From the NCBI RefSeq assembly GCF_900105755.1, contig NZ_FNTQ01000001.1, positions 5,828,001 to 5,892,000 on the forward strand: DNA of 64,000 nucleotides, in the 5' to 3' direction. This stretch comes from Streptomyces sp. Ag109_O5-10. GTDB lineage: Bacteria > Actinomycetota > Actinomycetes > Streptomycetales > Streptomycetaceae. The position numbers and the translations under genes were made by a program. Every line of letters starts with the position of its first letter. Position 1 is the first letter of the stretch. Positions 24,073-31,576 of the stretch are shown here, one piece after another. The notes under the pieces are model-generated. The model was not told the DNA's origin. It saw only the letters and a list, made by a program, of their open reading frames with translations, and made no database searches.

Positions 24073-24663
24073 TCACCGTAGTGAGCCGAGCCAGTCGAGG
24101 AGACGGGCGCCTTCGCGGGTCATGACGCCCGGGTCGCGCAGCGCGTTGGCCAGCAGCGACATGCCCTGGTAGCCGGCAACGAGGGTGAGGGCCAGGTCGT
24201 CAGGATCGTCCGGGCCGGACAGCCGCATCTCGCGGAACTGGCGTGCCGCCCAGTCCAGCAGCCGCCGGATCACCGCGCCGGCCTCCGCGTCGAGGGTCCC
24301 GTCGCCGCGTTTGCCGAGCTCGGTGGCCAGGGTGCCGGTGGGGCAGCCGTACCGGGCGGCGACGTCACGCTGCTCGACCCACGCCTCGACCAGCGCCTTG
24401 AGCCGGTCGCGCGGGTCGGGCAGCCGGTCGAGGCGGGCCGTGAGTTCGTCGAGGTGCGCGGTGTGTTCGCCGAGCGCGGCCCGGACCAGCTCGTCCTTGG
24501 TCTTGAAGTAGTAGTAGACGTTCCCGACCGGGACGTCGGCCTCCCGCGCGATGTCCGCGAGGGTGGTGCGCTCGACGCCCTGCTCGTGCAGGACCCGGGC
24601 GGCCGCGGCCATCAGCCGCTGCCGCTTCTGCGACGCCCGCACCCGCCGGTCCACTGAGTTGGT
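24073..24663 (-). CDS. TetR-family transcriptional regulator
   Basis: This 196-aa protein has the TetR helix-turn-helix at residues about 10-55 (RLMAAAARVLHEQGVERTTL, ADIAREADVPVGNVYYYFKT) and a helical ligand domain with the C-terminal TetR_C layout. It is divergent from an NmrA-like reductase, and a 20-bp palindrome lies between them, so it probably represses both. GTG at 24663 gives the usual N-terminus; ATG at 24696 is the alternative, and neither has a strong ribosome site. Confidence 0.9.
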   Translation of the reverse strand, partial: TNSVDRRVRASQKRQRLMAAAARVLHEQGVERTTLADIAREADVPVGNVYYYFKTKDELVRAALGEHTAHLDELTARLDRLPDPRDRLKALVEAWVEQRDVAARYGCPTGTLATELGKRGDGTLDAEAGAVIRRLLDWAARQFREMRLSGPDDPDDLALTLVAGYQGMSLLANALRDPGVMTREGARLLDWLGSLR

Positions 24664-24722
24664 CACCCAACTGACTATAGACAACCGGGGAGTCATCCGT
24701 GCTAGCGTCTGAGCCAGCCGAC

Positions 24723-24742
24723 TTAGTCAGTCAACTAACTAA
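24723..24742. promoter_or_regulatory. Candidate operator of the TetR regulator
   Basis: TTAGTCAGTCAACTAACTAA is a palindrome with 8 of 10 matching positions per arm. It lies 13 bp upstream of the NmrA-like start, and a related half site CTGACTATAG lies at 24671, near the TetR start. Divergent TetR operators of this kind are usual. Confidence 0.75.
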
Positions 24743-24754
24743 CAGGGGGAATCG

Positions 24755-25630
24755 ATGATCACAGTGACGGGCGCCACCGGCAACATCGGCCGGACGCTGG
24801 TGGACCTGCTGACCGAGGCGGGCGAGGAAGTGGTGGCGGTGTCCAGGCACCCCCGGCAGGCCTCGTCCGCCGCCCCCGGCGTCCGCTGGATTGAGGGCCA
24901 CGTCGGGGACGCGGCGAGCATGCGGGCGCCCCTGACCGGGGCCCGCGCCCTGTTCATCGTCCTGGGCGGCGAACTCAACGCCTTCGGCGAGGACCCGGAG
25001 CTGCTGCTCCGGGCCGCCGCGGATGCCGGCGTCGAACGGGTCGTCCTGGTCTCCTCCCAGGTCAGCGCCACCCGCCCGGAGGCGCCCTCGCATGCCCGCC
25101 TGCGCGAGTTCGAGGCGGCGGTACGCGCATCGGACCTCGACTTCACGATCCTGCGCCCCGGCGGCTTCGCCTCCAACGCCTTCGCGTGGGCCGACACGAT
25201 CCGTACCAAGCGCACGGTCTTCGCCCCCTTCGCCGACGTGGCCCTCCCGGTCGTGGACCCGGCGGACATCGCGGCGGTGGCGGCGAAGGCGCTCCGCTCA
25301 CCCCGCGGTCAGGACGGCGACGGCGAGGGCGGTCACGGAGGCCGCGTCTACGAGCTGACCGGCCCGGAGCCGATCAGCCCCCGCCAGCAGGCGGCGGTCA
25401 TCTCCGCGGCGCTGGGCGAGGAGGTGACGTTCGTGGAGCTTTCGCGCGAGGAGGCCCACGCGGCCATGGCCCGCTTCATGCCGGAGGAGGCGGCCGCGGG
25501 CACCCTGGACGTCCTCGGCGCGCCGCTTCCCGCCGAGTCGAGGGTCAGCGCGGACGTGGCGACCGTGCTGGGCCGCCCGGCGGGCGGGTTCGCGGGATGG
25601 GTCGAGCGCAACCTGCCGGCGTTCCGGTAG
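24755..25630 (+). CDS. NmrA/atypical SDR NAD(P)-binding protein
   Basis: This 291-aa protein starts with the Rossmann motif ITVTGATGNIGRTLVDLLTE and has VERVVLVSSQVSA and the FTILRPGGFASNAF stretch of the atypical short-chain reductase group that includes QorB-like NADPH:quinone oxidoreductases and NmrA-like sensors. GGGGG precedes ATG at 24755. It is divergent from a TetR regulator across a palindrome, a common stress-response layout. The substrate is unknown. Confidence 0.9.
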   Translation: MITVTGATGNIGRTLVDLLTEAGEEVVAVSRHPRQASSAAPGVRWIEGHVGDAASMRAPLTGARALFIVLGGELNAFGEDPELLLRAAADAGVERVVLVSSQVSATRPEAPSHARLREFEAAVRASDLDFTILRPGGFASNAFAWADTIRTKRTVFAPFADVALPVVDPADIAAVAAKALRSPRGQDGDGEGGHGGRVYELTGPEPISPRQQAAVISAALGEEVTFVELSREEAHAAMARFMPEEAAAGTLDVLGAPLPAESRVSADVATVLGRPAGGFAGWVERNLPAFR

Positions 25631-25631
25631 A

Positions 25632-25691
25632 CGGACGGAAGGCGCCCAGGCCGCACGGGATTCCGTGTGCGGCCAGGGCCCCTTCCGTCCG
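25632..25691. terminator. Nested hairpin terminator after the NmrA-like gene
   Basis: CGGACGGAAGG (25632-25642) and CCTTCCGTCCG (25681-25691) are perfect complements, enclosing a second perfect pair GGCCGCAC and GTGCGGCC. It begins right after the stop codon, and its 3' arm merges into the 18-bp repeat array. Confidence 0.85.
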
Positions 25692-25888
25692 CCGTGTCCG
25701 CTCGCGCCGCCGTGTCCGCTCGCGCCGCCGTGTCCGCTCGCGCCGCCGTGTCCGCTCGCGCCGCCGTGTCCGCTCGCGCCGCCGTGTCCGCTCGCGCCGC
25801 CGTGTCCGCTCGCGCCGCCGTGCCCGCTCGCGCTGCCGTGCCCGCTCCGTCCGCCGCGCCCGCTCCCCCCGCCGCGCCTGCTCCGTCC
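25691..25888. repeat. Tandem 18-bp repeats x 11
   Basis: The unit GCCGTGTCCGCTCGCGCC is repeated 11 times from 25691, the first seven copies being identical and the last four decaying gradually (GCCGTGCCCGCTCGCGCT to GCCGCGCCTGCTCCGTCC). The array fills the gap between two convergent genes and ends 18 bp before the stop of the hydrolase gene. Since 18 is a multiple of 3, it leaves open frames on both strands (AVSARA, ADTAAR), which are not evidence for a gene. Confidence 0.95.
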
Positions 25889-25906
25889 GCCGCCGGACTC
25901 ACCCGG

Positions 25907-27076
25907 TCACAGCGCGGCCCGCACCGCCTCGACGAGCGCGGACGCCCGTGTGTCCTCCGCGCCCTCGACGATGCTGTTCATGACGTATCCGAAGGCGATG
26001 CCGTGCTCGGGGTCGGCGAAGCCCAGCGAGCCGCCGCGCCCGGGATGCCCGAAGGCACGGGGACCGGTGAGCGGGTTGGTCTCGACGGGCAGCATGTACC
26101 CGGAGGCGTACCGGATCGGCAGCATGATGACCTTGTCCGCCCCGCCGGCCTGCTCCGCGGTGGACGACGCGAGCGTCTCGGGACTGAACAGCCGTACGCC
26201 GTCCACCTCCCCGATCAGCGCCGCGTACATCCGGGCGAGGCTCCGCGCGGTGCCGATGCCGTTGGAGGCGGGGAGTTCCGCGGCCTGCACCTCGGCCGAG
26301 TTGAAGTCGATCTCGGCGGGGTCGGTGACGGCGAACGCCCGGTTGCTCAGCGACTCGGGATCCTGCAGCGCGGCGACGAACTCCCGTGCCTCCGGCGGCA
26401 CGAGGTCCAGCGGCACGGTGCTGAGATCGACCTCCGGCTTCGGGTACACCATCCGGCTGACCCGCCCGCGCTCGGCCGCCGGCAGCCCGATGAAGAAGTC
26501 GAGGCCCAGCGGCCCGGCGACCTCCTCCGCGAAGAGCCGTCCCGGGGTGCGCCCGGAGACCCGCCGTACGACCTCCCCGACCAGCCACCCGAAGGTCCGC
26601 CCGTGGTACCCGTGCGCGGTCCCCGGCTCCCACTCCGGCCGCTGCACGGCGAGCGCGTCGGCCATCGGCCGCCAGCGCAACGCGTCGGCCAGCGGCACGG
26701 GCGGCCGCACCGTGACCACCCCGGCCCGGTGCGACAGCAGCCACCGCACCGGGATCTCCGCCTTCCCCGCCGCCCCGAACTCCGGCCAGTAGTCGGCCAC
26801 CGGGGCGTCGAGGTCCAACTCCCCGCGCTGGGCGAGCAGATGGGCCACGGTGGCGGTGGCCCCCTTGGTCGCGGAGTACACCAGCTGCAAGGTGTCCCGC
26901 TCCCACTCCCGCCCGGTTTCGGGATCCGCCACCCCGCCCCACAGATCCACCACCGGCCGCCCGTCCCGGTACACGCACACGGCGGCTCCCACATCCCCCC
27001 GCTCCGCGAAGTTGGCGCGGAACGCCTCCCGCACGCCTTCGAACCCGTCGGCCGCTTCCCCGTGGATGGTCGTCAT
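25907..27076 (-). CDS. Serine hydrolase, beta-lactamase / class C-like family
   Basis: This 389-aa protein belongs to the beta-lactamase-related serine hydrolase (EstB-like) group. The nucleophile lies in YSATKG (SxxK), followed by HLLAQRGELDLDAPVADYWPEF, LLSHRAGV and WEPGTAHGYHG, where a YHG replaces the usual YxN, as is common in the esterase members. HPGRGGSLGFADPE replaces the KTG-type motif with HPGRGG. No signal peptide is visible, so it is cytoplasmic and probably an esterase or peptidase, not an antibiotic-resistance enzyme. ATG at 27076 follows GGATGAGGG. Confidence 0.9.
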   Translation of the reverse strand: MTTIHGEAADGFEGVREAFRANFAERGDVGAAVCVYRDGRPVVDLWGGVADPETGREWERDTLQLVYSATKGATATVAHLLAQRGELDLDAPVADYWPEFGAAGKAEIPVRWLLSHRAGVVTVRPPVPLADALRWRPMADALAVQRPEWEPGTAHGYHGRTFGWLVGEVVRRVSGRTPGRLFAEEVAGPLGLDFFIGLPAAERGRVSRMVYPKPEVDLSTVPLDLVPPEAREFVAALQDPESLSNRAFAVTDPAEIDFNSAEVQAAELPASNGIGTARSLARMYAALIGEVDGVRLFSPETLASSTAEQAGGADKVIMLPIRYASGYMLPVETNPLTGPRAFGHPGRGGSLGFADPEHGIAFGYVMNSIVEGAEDTRASALVEAVRAAL

Positions 27077-27125
27077 GCCCTCATCCTGCACCGGGCCCGG
27101 TCCGCACGGTCCCGGAACGGTCATC

Positions 27126-27170
27126 GTCAATTACAAGTTGACGGTGAGGGGTCGTCAATTTAAAGTTGAC
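27126..27170 (+). promoter_or_regulatory. Promoter with two 17-bp palindromic operators, leaderless start
   Basis: GTCAATTACAAGTTGAC (27126-27142) and GTCAATTTAAAGTTGAC (27154-27170) share the arms GTCAA/TTGAC and are spaced 28 bp apart. TTGACG (27138-27143) and TAAAGT (27161-27166), with 17 bp between, form a plausible housekeeping promoter whose start point would fall on or next to the ATG at 27173. So the transcript is probably leaderless and the repressor sites overlap both promoter boxes. Confidence 0.78.
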
Positions 27171-27172
27171 GC

Positions 27173-27877
27173 ATGAGCCCACTCGACATCAGTCTCGCCG
27201 ACCTGATCGCCCGACTCGACGAGGAACTCCCCGAGGCCGGCGAACTGGCCCGCGTCAGCGAGGCGCGACTGCGCGCCCAGACCCTGTCCGACCTCGGTGA
27301 CCAGCTCATCGACCACTACGTCAGCAAGGCCAAGCAGAACGGCGCCTCGTGGACGGAGATCGGCGACGCCATCGGGGTCTCCAAGCAGGCCGCCCAGCAA
27401 CGCCACACACCCGCCGCGTTCGAGCGGTTCACCAACCTCAACCGGCACGGCATCGTGCTGGCCCAGGAGGCCGCCCGCACGCACCGGCACGACTCCATCG
27501 GCACCGAACACCTCCTGCTCGGCCTGCTCGGCGAACCGCGCGGCCTGGCGTACGAGGTGCTGGTCGCGAAGACCGGCTCGGAACAACGCGTCCGTGACGC
27601 GGTCCAGGGGGCGCTGCCGCCGGCCGGGGAGAAGACGCTGCGCGGCCACATCCCGTTCCGGGAGGAGAGCAAGGAGGCCATCGGCCAGGCCCGCCGCGCC
27701 TCCGCCGACCTCGGTCACGACTGGGTCGGCACGGAACACACCCTCATCGGCCTGATCCGGGTCCCGGACAGCCCGGCCGCCCGGGTCCTCCGCGACCTCG
27801 GCTTCACGCCGGAGGAACTGCACGAGACCGTCAGGACCGAGATCACCAGGCGGGGCGCGGCACGCGACGACCGATGA
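27173..27877 (+). CDS. Clp N-domain protein with an HTH, probably autoregulated
   Basis: This 234-aa protein has an N-terminal helix-turn-helix region (SWTEIGDAIGVSKQAAQQRH, about residues 60-80) followed by two Clp-N (double ClpC-type R domain) repeats, each with the hallmark D(S/W)(I/V)GTEHLLLGLL or GTEHTLIGLIRV. There is no ATPase domain. Clp-N repeats bind peptides or arginine-phosphorylated proteins, so the protein may be a sensor-regulator of damaged proteins. The two palindromes overlapping its promoter suggest that it, or a like regulator, represses itself. A hairpin terminator follows at 27884. Confidence 0.88.
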   Translation: MSPLDISLADLIARLDEELPEAGELARVSEARLRAQTLSDLGDQLIDHYVSKAKQNGASWTEIGDAIGVSKQAAQQRHTPAAFERFTNLNRHGIVLAQEAARTHRHDSIGTEHLLLGLLGEPRGLAYEVLVAKTGSEQRVRDAVQGALPPAGEKTLRGHIPFREESKEAIGQARRASADLGHDWVGTEHTLIGLIRVPDSPAARVLRDLGFTPEELHETVRTEITRRGAARDDR

Positions 27878-27883
27878 ACGAGC

Positions 27884-27919
27884 GGTGCCCAGGAGGCCGG
27901 TAGGGACCTCCTGGGCACC
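27884..27919 (+). terminator. Hairpin terminator after the Clp-N gene
   Basis: GGTGCCCAGGAGG pairs with CCTCCTGGGCACC around a 10-nt loop. It lies between convergent genes and is followed by a short GGGTGTGC array. Confidence 0.88.
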
Positions 27920-27930
27920 ACATGCGCTGC

Positions 27931-27970
27931 GGGTGTGCGGGTGTGCGGGTGTGCGGGTGTGCGGGCGTGC
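27931..27970. repeat. Tandem GGGTGTGC x 5
   Basis: Four perfect copies of GGGTGTGC and a fifth GGGCGTGC fill 40 bp between the Clp-N terminator and the stop codon of the amidase gene. It is a second 8-bp array in this window. Confidence 0.9.
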
Positions 27971-27972
27971 GG

Positions 27973-29895
27973 TCAGCCGTCCGTCGCCGTGACGTCCGAG
28001 GCGTACACCAGCGCGACCCGGTGGTTGTACTGGATGGTGTACATCGCCTTGGCGCCGGTCACCACCGCGCCGCTGGACGGGAAGAAGTCGTCCGTGAGCG
28101 ACGGCGCCGTGGTGGCCACGTACGCCTGCCCGGCCGGGACGGTGTACATGCTCAACGGGGCCTGCGTGGAGGGCGACAGACCCGCGGGGTACTCGGAGGC
28201 GTCCGGGTAGCTGGAGCCGTACACCGCCACCGCCGAGTCGCCGGCGGCCGAGATCACCTTCACGCCGTGGGCGGGCGCGGTGTTGCAGCCGTGCGGGTTG
28301 TAGAACCACACCTTCGAGCCGCTGTACCAGATCGCGGTCCAGTCACCGTCCCGGTCGGCGACCACGAACTGCTGTCCCGCCGCGGCCATGGCACCCCAGT
28401 CGTTGATCCGGTCGGTGCCGGCCGCCCCCGGGTGCAGCGCCTGGTCCCCGAACAGCGGCGCCGTGTCGCTGGGCCCGGTCCGCAGGTAGACGAAGTCCGA
28501 CGGCTGCTGCGTCTCGGTGCACGCGGTGGTCGCGCCGGTCGGGTCGTCGGAGGGGCAGATCTGCACGGTCTGCAGGTTGTCCTCGAACCGGGGTGCGATG
28601 GTCACCACCGACCCGACGGGCCCGACGCCGTGCCGCCCGGTGTGCACGCCGAGCAGGCTCATCAGGTGGTTCCAGTCCCAGGACGGGCCCGGGTCCCAGT
28701 GCATGCCGGAGACGAGGGACGACTTCGGCCCGGCGACGTTGTCGTGGCCGACGATGTGCTGCCGGTCCAGAGGTATGCCGAACCGGTCGGCCAGGTACTT
28801 CACCAGGTCGGCCGTGGCCTCGTACTGCGCCTCGGTGTACCAGGTGGCACCGTGCGCGGCGTAGCCCTCGTGCTCGATGCCGATCGAGTGCATGTTGGTG
28901 GAGTAGTTGCCCGCGTGGAAGGCGAGGTCCTTCGTCGGCACCATCTGCGTCACCGCGCCGTCCGAGGACCGCATGACGTAGTGCGCGGCGGACCCGCCCG
29001 GCTGCGTGAAGAGGTTGACGGCCGCGTCGTACGACGTCTCCGTGTCGTGGATGACGATGCTGTCGATCCGGATGCCGTTGGCGGGCCGGTTGGAGACCTG
29101 CCCGTTGGACGGCGACGCCGGTACGAACGTGCAGGCGACGGTGGCCGGGCACTCGGTGTCGGTGGTCGCGGCAGACTTCAGGTCCAGCGCGTTCAACTGC
29201 CCGCTGTCCGCGACGACATCGCTGTCAGCCGCCAGGCGCACGCGCTCACCGTCGGCCGTGGTCCGCCCGGCACCCTTCTTGATGGTGGCGAACACGCGCC
29301 CGGCGAAGACAGCGGCCCCCTGCCGCTCGGTGGCCTGGCTGTAACGGGCCACGGCCCCGTACCAGTCACCGGGATCCGCGGACACCGACCCAGCCACGGC
29401 CTTCTGATAAGAGGCGAGCAGCGCCGCACCCCCACGGACGTTCGCCGCGGGATCGCTGCGCAACTCCTCCACCGGCAGTCCGGTCAGCTTCGCGGCGGCC
29501 TGCACGGTGTGCAGGGCGGGCTGGGCGGCGAGCTTCGCCACGTCCCCACGCCCCGCCGCCCCCGCGTCGCCCCCGGCCATCATCGCCGGCGTCACGTCCG
29601 TGAGGTGCATTGGCCCGAACCCGCCGTCGGTGCTGTGCTGCCCGGCGTGCGTGTCCCACGCCGACTCCTGGTACGCCACCGCCAGCAGCACCTGCAGCGG
29701 CACGTGGTACGCGTCGGCGGCGGCCGCGAACTCCTGCTGCAGCCTGGCCCCGGTGTCCGCGGTCCCACCGTCGGCCAGCGCCGGCACCGGCACAGCCGCC
29801 CCACCCGCGACCGCGAGCGCGGCAACAGCGGTCAACAGGGCCGGCCGACGACGCTTCGACGCGGCGTCCCCGCGTCTGGAATTGCTTGAGCTCAT
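27973..29895 (-). CDS. Secreted N-acetylmuramoyl-L-alanine amidase
   Basis: This 640-aa protein has a signal peptide (KRRRPALLTAVAALAVAGGA to PALADG). Residues 50-200 resemble a lysozyme-like or transglycosylase-like helper domain (QESAWDTHAGQHSTDGGFGP). Residues about 270-420 form an Amidase_2 domain with zinc-binding His in IVIHDTE, HYVMRSSDGAVTQMV, the catalytic-type Glu in SIGIEHEG, and SGMHWDPG. The last 200 residues are a beta-rich region, perhaps wall-binding. It cuts the bond between muramic acid and the stem peptide. ATG at 29895 has GGGGA upstream. Confidence 0.9.
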   Translation of the reverse strand: MSSSNSRRGDAASKRRRPALLTAVAALAVAGGAAVPVPALADGGTADTGARLQQEFAAAADAYHVPLQVLLAVAYQESAWDTHAGQHSTDGGFGPMHLTDVTPAMMAGGDAGAAGRGDVAKLAAQPALHTVQAAAKLTGLPVEELRSDPAANVRGGAALLASYQKAVAGSVSADPGDWYGAVARYSQATERQGAAVFAGRVFATIKKGAGRTTADGERVRLAADSDVVADSGQLNALDLKSAATTDTECPATVACTFVPASPSNGQVSNRPANGIRIDSIVIHDTETSYDAAVNLFTQPGGSAAHYVMRSSDGAVTQMVPTKDLAFHAGNYSTNMHSIGIEHEGYAAHGATWYTEAQYEATADLVKYLADRFGIPLDRQHIVGHDNVAGPKSSLVSGMHWDPGPSWDWNHLMSLLGVHTGRHGVGPVGSVVTIAPRFEDNLQTVQICPSDDPTGATTACTETQQPSDFVYLRTGPSDTAPLFGDQALHPGAAGTDRINDWGAMAAAGQQFVVADRDGDWTAIWYSGSKVWFYNPHGCNTAPAHGVKVISAAGDSAVAVYGSSYPDASEYPAGLSPSTQAPLSMYTVPAGQAYVATTAPSLTDDFFPSSGAVVTGAKAMYTIQYNHRVALVYASDVTATDG

Positions 29896-30179
29896 GAAAA
29901 AGTCCCCGAACCTCGGAGGATCAAATGGCGGACTGGAGGATGCACACGACGAGCCATCGGTTCACATCCCCCGGCCCGGTACGCGCACGGCCCCACGCCC
30001 TACGCGGGGCTCCGTCCGTCAACGCCTGGAAGTGGATGATCCCCCTGTGCAAGAAGTGCAGTCAACTCGTCCCGTCCAAACGCCACTTGAACGCCCCGAG
30101 GAGAACCCCACACAACGACGGCCATTACCGGGCACACGACCGAAGCCACCGGGACCGCCTCGGAAGCCCGCCCGAGGGG

Positions 30180-30270
30180 CCTCCCATACCCTGCCCGCGG
30201 AGCTCCGGAACTCTGACCGAGGGGCCGCCTCCCATACCTTGCCCGCGGAGCTCCGGAACTCTGACCGAGG
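30180..30270. repeat. Direct duplication of 43 bp in an intergenic region
   Basis: CCTCCCATACCCTGCCCGCG... at 30180-30222 recurs at 30228-30270 with one mismatch, at a 48-bp period. Each copy contains the palindromic GGAGCTCC. It lies in the 529-bp region 29896-30424 between the amidase start and the next plus-strand gene, and I see no other convincing gene or signal there. Confidence 0.85.
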
Positions 30271-30424
30271 TCTCCGGGAGGGGCTGGTCACACGTCCGGC
30301 ACGCGCAACGCCCGCAAGGCGTCGTCCAGTTCCACAAGGGCACGCGGAGGGGCGTACGTTCCCTGAACGATCAAGTGAAGGCAGGCGGGGTCCGTGTACT
30401 GGTCGAGCAAGAGGAGGTAGCCGC

Positions 30425-30757
30425 GTGAACGGGACCCCGTGCTACGACAGTTGTCGTAGCGGCGTGGAACTGCAGATCGAGCGGGTCATCGTCGCCGCCC
30501 TCGAACAGGCCACGGTCCATGTGCGCTGCCTGCGGGGCCCGGTCCGTCGCGGTGCCCGCTTCAACCGCCTCAGCGGTTCAGCACAAGCAGTCGACCTGAC
30601 CCTGACCGAGGCCCACGTCTACGGGCATCGAGTACCGGCCCTCGACACCGGCCTCACCGCCTTCGTGATGCGCCGGGGGAAAGGCGTCCAGCACCTCGGG
30701 CCGGCCACACAGGCCTCCGGCTGGCAGATCATCCAGGGCACCAACCCGTCGCTCTGA
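30425..30757 (+). CDS. Small beta-barrel-like hypothetical protein
   Basis: This 110-aa protein starts at GTG 30425 after GAGGAGG. Residues 15-60 (ELQIERVIVAALEQATVHVR, CLRGPVRRGARFN) resemble the second domain of translation-factor GTPases, a small beta barrel, but no GTPase domain is present. Small proteins of this type are frequent in Streptomyces and have no known role. The gene stands alone, and its stop is 267 bp before the accessory operon running toward it. Confidence 0.75.
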   Translation: MNGTPCYDSCRSGVELQIERVIVAALEQATVHVRCLRGPVRRGARFNRLSGSAQAVDLTLTEAHVYGHRVPALDTGLTAFVMRRGKGVQHLGPATQASGWQIIQGTNPSL

Positions 30758-30880
30758 CCCCTTTACTCCCTGACGTGAAGCCCCCGCCAACGGCCCCCTG
30801 CGACCCACCCAAGGGCCGTCCAACGCAGGCCCCACCCCACCCTTCCCGGCCGCCCGCTCGCTTCTTCCCCGTGCTGGAGT

Positions 30881-30970
30881 GAGCCGGGTCAAGGGTCGGC
30901 CGAAGGCCGATCGGCGCCAGCCGACGCGGACGCGGAGCGCAGCGGAGCGGGAGCGCCCTTTACTCGGCTC
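30881..30970. repeat. 90-bp structured inverted-repeat element
   Basis: GAGCCGGGTCAAGGG (30881-30895) pairs with CCCTTTACTCGGCTC (30956-30970) at 13 of 15 positions. Inside lie two perfect hairpins: TCGGCC-GAA-GGCCGA and TCGGC-GCCA-GCCGA, then a GCGGAGCGCAGCGGAGCG purine-rich stretch. This is a branched RNA- or cruciform-like structure. It lies between convergent genes and may be a bidirectional terminator or a mobile inverted-repeat unit. It marks the boundary with the accessory region. Confidence 0.65.
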
Positions 30971-31024
30971 ATGGAGGCACGACACTGCCGAGGAAGCGGG
31001 CGGCCGGGGGCATCCTTCTGAACT

Positions 31025-31537
31025 TCAGAGCTTGGGCTCTACGGGGAAGGGCAGCTTGTCGGCCCAACTTGCGAGGGCCGCCGCCGCGACCTCCCGCGTC
31101 TCACCGCCGACCGCGGTTTCCTGGAGCAGGGTCCGCTCCGCATTGGGGACGCTGAGTTCCCGGTAGTACTGAAGGTCCTCGAACCCGCTGACCCCGACAT
31201 CGTGACTGGTGGCGGCATACACGAGCCGGGACACGCGGGCCCAGTAGCAGGCCACCAGGCACATGGGGCACGGCTCGCTGCTGGAGTACATCACGGCGTC
31301 TTCCATGAGATGGCGGCCGAGTTTGCTGCCCGCAGCCCGCAGGGCCATCACCTCAGCATGCGCGGTCGGGTCGCGCAGTTCGACGACCGAACTCGTCCCG
31401 GTGGCGACGACCTCCCCGTCGACGACGATCAGGGCACCGAACGGGGTCTTGCCCTCGTCCTCCAGGGCATGACGGGACAGCTCGATGGCCTGGGCGAGAA
31501 AGACGTGGTCCTCGGGGGTCTCGGGAGAGAAAGGCAC
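31025..31537 (-). CDS. Nucleoside/nucleobase deaminase (CDA fold)
   Basis: This 170-aa zinc enzyme of the cytidine deaminase-like superfamily has the catalytic TAHAEVMALR motif (zinc His and proton-shuttle Glu, about residue 59) and EPCPMCLVACYW with the two zinc cysteines (about residue 90). The layout is closest to guanine deaminase or related purine/pterin deaminases rather than tRNA deaminase, but the substrate cannot be read. The GTG start at 31537 lies 39 bp after the stop of the upstream gene, making it the last gene of a three-gene operon with a membrane protein. Confidence 0.88.
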   Translation of the reverse strand: MPFSPETPEDHVFLAQAIELSRHALEDEGKTPFGALIVVDGEVVATGTSSVVELRDPTAHAEVMALRAAGSKLGRHLMEDAVMYSSSEPCPMCLVACYWARVSRLVYAATSHDVGVSGFEDLQYYRELSVPNAERTLLQETAVGGETREVAAAALASWADKLPFPVEPKL

Positions 31538-31576
31538 CTGGTCTCCAAGTCTCTGATAGGCCGCTCGCGGCCACTC

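Noticed and set aside
24073..24696. ATG at 24696 as the TetR start
   Set aside because: It adds an 11-residue leader (MTPRLSIVSWV) with no similarity to usual TetR N-termini and no ribosome site; GTG 24663 is preferred but not proven.
25665..25902. Alanine/arginine-rich frames through the 18-bp array on both strands
   Set aside because: The 18-bp unit keeps every frame open, so absence of stops is not evidence for coding; the array lies between two convergent genes.
29925..30428. Plus-strand frame of 167 codons with a good GGAGG site at its start and a 4-bp overlap with the next gene
   Set aside because: Its start is only 29 bp from the divergent amidase start, leaving no room for promoters, and the frame runs through the 43-bp duplication with low-quality protein sequence and no recognisable domain.
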